6,956 nucleotides of DNA, taken from the NCBI GenBank assembly GCA_021778975.1, contig JAJYBO010000152.1, positions 1 to 6,956 of the forward strand. Reading direction: 5' to 3'. This document shows, piece after piece, positions 6,480 to 6,956 of this stretch. Every line of letters begins with the position of its first letter. The stretch's first letter is position 1. Made by a program: the position numbers and the translations under genes. Origin of the DNA: Deltaproteobacteria bacterium. Its GTDB lineage: Bacteria > Desulfobacterota > Desulfobacteria > Desulfobacterales > Desulfatirhabdiaceae. The notes below the pieces were generated by a model. That model did not search any database. It was not told the origin of the DNA and saw only the letters and a program-made list of their open reading frames with translations.

Positions 6480-6956
6480 ATGCCGATATTAAATGAAAAA
6501 AATCATAATATACTGAAAAAGTCATTTAAAATAGCGACAGAGGTATGTTTTCTACTCGTGGCGATTCTGTGCGCGTGGATTGCCATAGATATGATACGAT
6601 ATGCGCGCGTACCGGCCAGCCCGCTTTCAAAAAATGTATTGATAATGGTGGCGCCGCATCAACCATTGAAAATGACGGCTGACGAACTTTTTGAAAAGGG
6701 AGTTATTTCTAAACCTCTCTATTTTTATCTGTATGCGCGAATATCCGGCTATGGTCAACGTATCAAGGCCGGTGAGTATCAGGTATCCGGAGCGATGTCT
6801 CCAGAGCGAATTATGGAAATGATGGCGACCGGGAAAATCTATTTACACCGGGTAACCGCGCCCGAAGGCTATACCCTGCAAGAAATTGCCGGAGTGGTGG
6901 CGAAAGCCGATCTGGTTTCTGAAGCGGCGTTTGTGAAAGCGGCGCGTGATCCAAAT
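6480..6956 (+). CDS. mltG: MltG-type endolytic murein transglycosylase, N-terminal part (3' end outside window)
   Basis: The frame starts at ATG 6480 and is open to the window end, giving 159 residues. A short basic N-terminus (MPILNEKNHNILKKSFK) is followed by one membrane helix (about 18-36), so the bulk faces the periplasm. The order IKAGEYQVSGAMSPERIMEMMATGK (about 97-121) and then VTAPEGYTLQEIAGVVAKA (about 126-144) is characteristic of the LysM-like and early YceG/MltG region. The catalytic glutamate lies beyond the window, so activity cannot be judged. Known MltG cuts nascent peptidoglycan glycan strands at the inner membrane and is thought to end their growth. It follows the ligase gene by 18 bases, with a weak GAGG ten bases before the start, suggesting co-transcription. 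Full-length members have about 330-350 residues. The neighbourhood differs from E. coli, where pabC and tmk flank the gene. Confidence 0.87.
   Translation, partial: MPILNEKNHNILKKSFKIATEVCFLLVAILCAWIAIDMIRYARVPASPLSKNVLIMVAPHQPLKMTADELFEKGVISKPLYFYLYARISGYGQRIKAGEYQVSGAMSPERIMEMMATGKIYLHRVTAPEGYTLQEIAGVVAKADLVSEAAFVKAARDPN

Overview
The window (6956 bases) reads as a bacterial chromosomal segment, most likely from a Gram-negative bacterium. Desulfobacterota or another proteobacterial lineage is my best guess, based only on gene style and roughly balanced base composition, so the taxonomy is weak. Genes are tightly packed. I see no RNA genes, CRISPR arrays or insertion sequences.

Left part (1-3266, + strand): the window opens inside a large gene whose visible part is the tail of a polysaccharide deacetylase (NodB-like) domain fused to a membrane-bound, processive family 2 glycosyltransferase. 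It ends at 1369. A small A+T-richer two-gene module follows (1410-2085): a coiled-coil antitoxin and a TumE-family (DUF6516) toxin with overlapping reading frames. Next comes an exported glycoside hydrolase of family GH26 type (2139-3266). The synthase and hydrolase look like parts of one exopolysaccharide locus, with the toxin-antitoxin pair lodged between them.

Middle (3280-4208, - strand): a convergent gene for an AEC-family (auxin efflux carrier type) transporter is split by a -1 frameshift near 4035-4043, so it is either a young pseudogene or a sequencing error.

Right part (4431-6956, + strand): a divergently read gene encodes a 676-residue protein made of two D-Ala-D-Ala-ligase-like ATP-grasp units in tandem. 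The second keeps the family motifs and the first has diverged at several of them. Eighteen bases later starts a gene for an MltG-type endolytic murein transglycosylase, cut by the window end. A plausible sigma70 promoter at 4353-4382 could drive both.

How they may work together (inference): the synthase would build a beta-linked, possibly deacetylated polysaccharide and the GH26 protein would trim it outside the cytoplasm. The tandem ligase could supply a dipeptide-like or aminoacyl product for this polymer or for the cell wall. MltG points to the cell wall. The most unexpected local signal is a 15-base-pair stem-loop inside the antitoxin coding sequence (1444-1481), in which every pair forms only in the sense RNA.
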